From NCBI GenBank assembly GCA_964625145.1, contig CAZVAQ010000189.1:1-5918 (forward strand): 5,918 nucleotides of DNA, read 5' to 3'. This document shows positions 5,361 through 5,918 of this stretch, one piece after another. The translations under genes were made by a program, and so were the position numbers. The notes beneath the pieces were generated by a model. That model had not been told where the DNA came from. It searched no databases and worked only from the letters and a program-made list of their open reading frames with translations. The DNA is from CAYTRP01 sp964625145. GTDB lineage: Bacteria > Sumerlaeota > Sumerlaeia > SLMS01 > JAHLLQ01. The stretch's first letter is position 1; the number at the start of each line of letters is the position of its first letter.

Positions 5361-5918
5361 ATGCAAGGTGACGAAGCACCTCAACCGGATGATTCAACAG
5401 GCCCGGACTCCGGGAAACCGACAGGCATGCCAACGTCTACGAAGCGGGCTGACTTTCTTGCGGGGGTGACTTGCGCATTTCTGCTCGGCATTCTGGTGCT
5501 CTATCTCACCATGTCCGACCGGCATCCGCTGGCTGAATTGCTCACCATCTGGCCACCGGTGTTATACCTCTTCCCTTCAGTCGTCATTCTTGGCATCCTC
5601 GGTTGGAGAAACTCCAATCGGCAGCGAATCGTGTCGGCTGCATTGGTCACCCTCTTTGTTGTCACGTTGATTGAGTGGCGTCCCCTGCTGCGATTCTCCG
5701 GCGGAGAAGGCAACTTCACTATCGTCACGTGGAACATCGGTGGCGGATATCCCTCCGAAGCGGAGTTGCTAAAGTGTCTGGAGGATGATCATCCTGATAT
5801 TGTCTTCTTTCAGGAATCACCGGATCATGCCGATGCGTTCGGTGGGGATGTGCTTCCCGCCGCTTTTGAAGGTTATCGCTATTACGACAGCGGCGATTGC
5901 GCCACGCTCATTCGTTGG
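5361..5918 (+). CDS. Membrane-anchored endonuclease/exonuclease/phosphatase (EEP) family protein, N-terminal part
   Basis: The frame is open from ATG 5361 through the right edge, 186 codons with no stop; an in-frame TGA at 5352-5354 bounds it upstream. Residues 1-30 are polar and rich in Asp, Pro, Ser and Thr. Three hydrophobic stretches follow (about 32-50, 57-81 and 90-105), indicating a membrane anchor. The EEP catalytic domain starts at about 118: FTIVTWNIGG (119-128) contains the metal-binding Asn125, and PDIVFFQES (145-153) contains the metal-binding Glu152. The Asp/His pair of the C-terminal half lies beyond the window. Family members hydrolyse phosphodiester or phosphomonoester bonds in nucleic acids, lipids or inositol phosphates; three helices plus EEP is a common bacterial layout of unknown substrate. 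The ATG at 5427 (22 residues later) is an alternative start; neither has a strong ribosome binding site. Confidence 0.85.
   Translation, partial: MQGDEAPQPDDSTGPDSGKPTGMPTSTKRADFLAGVTCAFLLGILVLYLTMSDRHPLAELLTIWPPVLYLFPSVVILGILGWRNSNRQRIVSAALVTLFVVTLIEWRPLLRFSGGEGNFTIVTWNIGGGYPSEAELLKCLEDDHPDIVFFQESPDHADAFGGDVLPAAFEGYRYYDSGDCATLIRW

Noticed and set aside
5092..5469. Plus-strand open frame (125 codons) across the NTF2-like/EEP gap
   Set aside because: It overlaps both the NTF2-like gene and the EEP gene in another frame; composition is Arg/Ser-rich and there is no ribosome binding site.

Overview
The window is one ordinary-looking piece of a GC-rich (roughly 60% by eye) Gram-negative-type bacterial chromosome. 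It carries seven protein genes: five complete, one cut by the left edge and one cut by the right edge. Three adjacent genes encode exported proteins, including an SGNH hydrolase with an N-terminal GxDLY module. They are followed by a small NTF2-like protein and a three-helix membrane EEP protein. That mix recalls Planctomycetota or neighbouring phyla, but this is an inference from gene content; no rRNA or other phylogenetic marker is present.

Layout. Positions 1-346 (+) hold the C-terminal part of a DsrE-like protein. Positions 404-444 hold a strong hairpin that can terminate transcription from both sides, between this gene and the convergent thymidine kinase gene tdk (473-1048, minus). From tdk a 167-bp divergent intergenic region leads to a run of plus-strand genes: an exported HSL-type alpha/beta-hydrolase (1216-2274), a GH5-like glycoside hydrolase with a possible lipoprotein signal (2352-3491), an exported GxDLY/SGNH esterase (3678-4781), an NTF2/SnoaL-like protein (4830-5237), and the start of a membrane-anchored endonuclease/exonuclease/phosphatase-family protein (5361 to the right edge).

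How they fit together. The two exported esterase-type enzymes flank an exported glycosidase. A reasonable inference is a small unit that trims an acylated glycan outside the cytoplasm, with the esterases removing acyl groups and the GH5 enzyme cutting the backbone. No transporter, SusC/D pair, carbohydrate-binding module or regulator lies inside the window, so the substrate is unknown. The thymidine kinase (thymidine salvage) and DsrE-like genes are unrelated housekeeping or accessory neighbours.

No tRNA, rRNA, CRISPR array, insertion sequence, attachment site or replication origin was seen. No system in the window is clearly novel. The points most worth a second look are the esterase/GH5/SGNH grouping, altered active-site motifs in two of the hydrolases, a 14-nt identical translation-start block on two genes, and two small inverted-repeat structures between genes.
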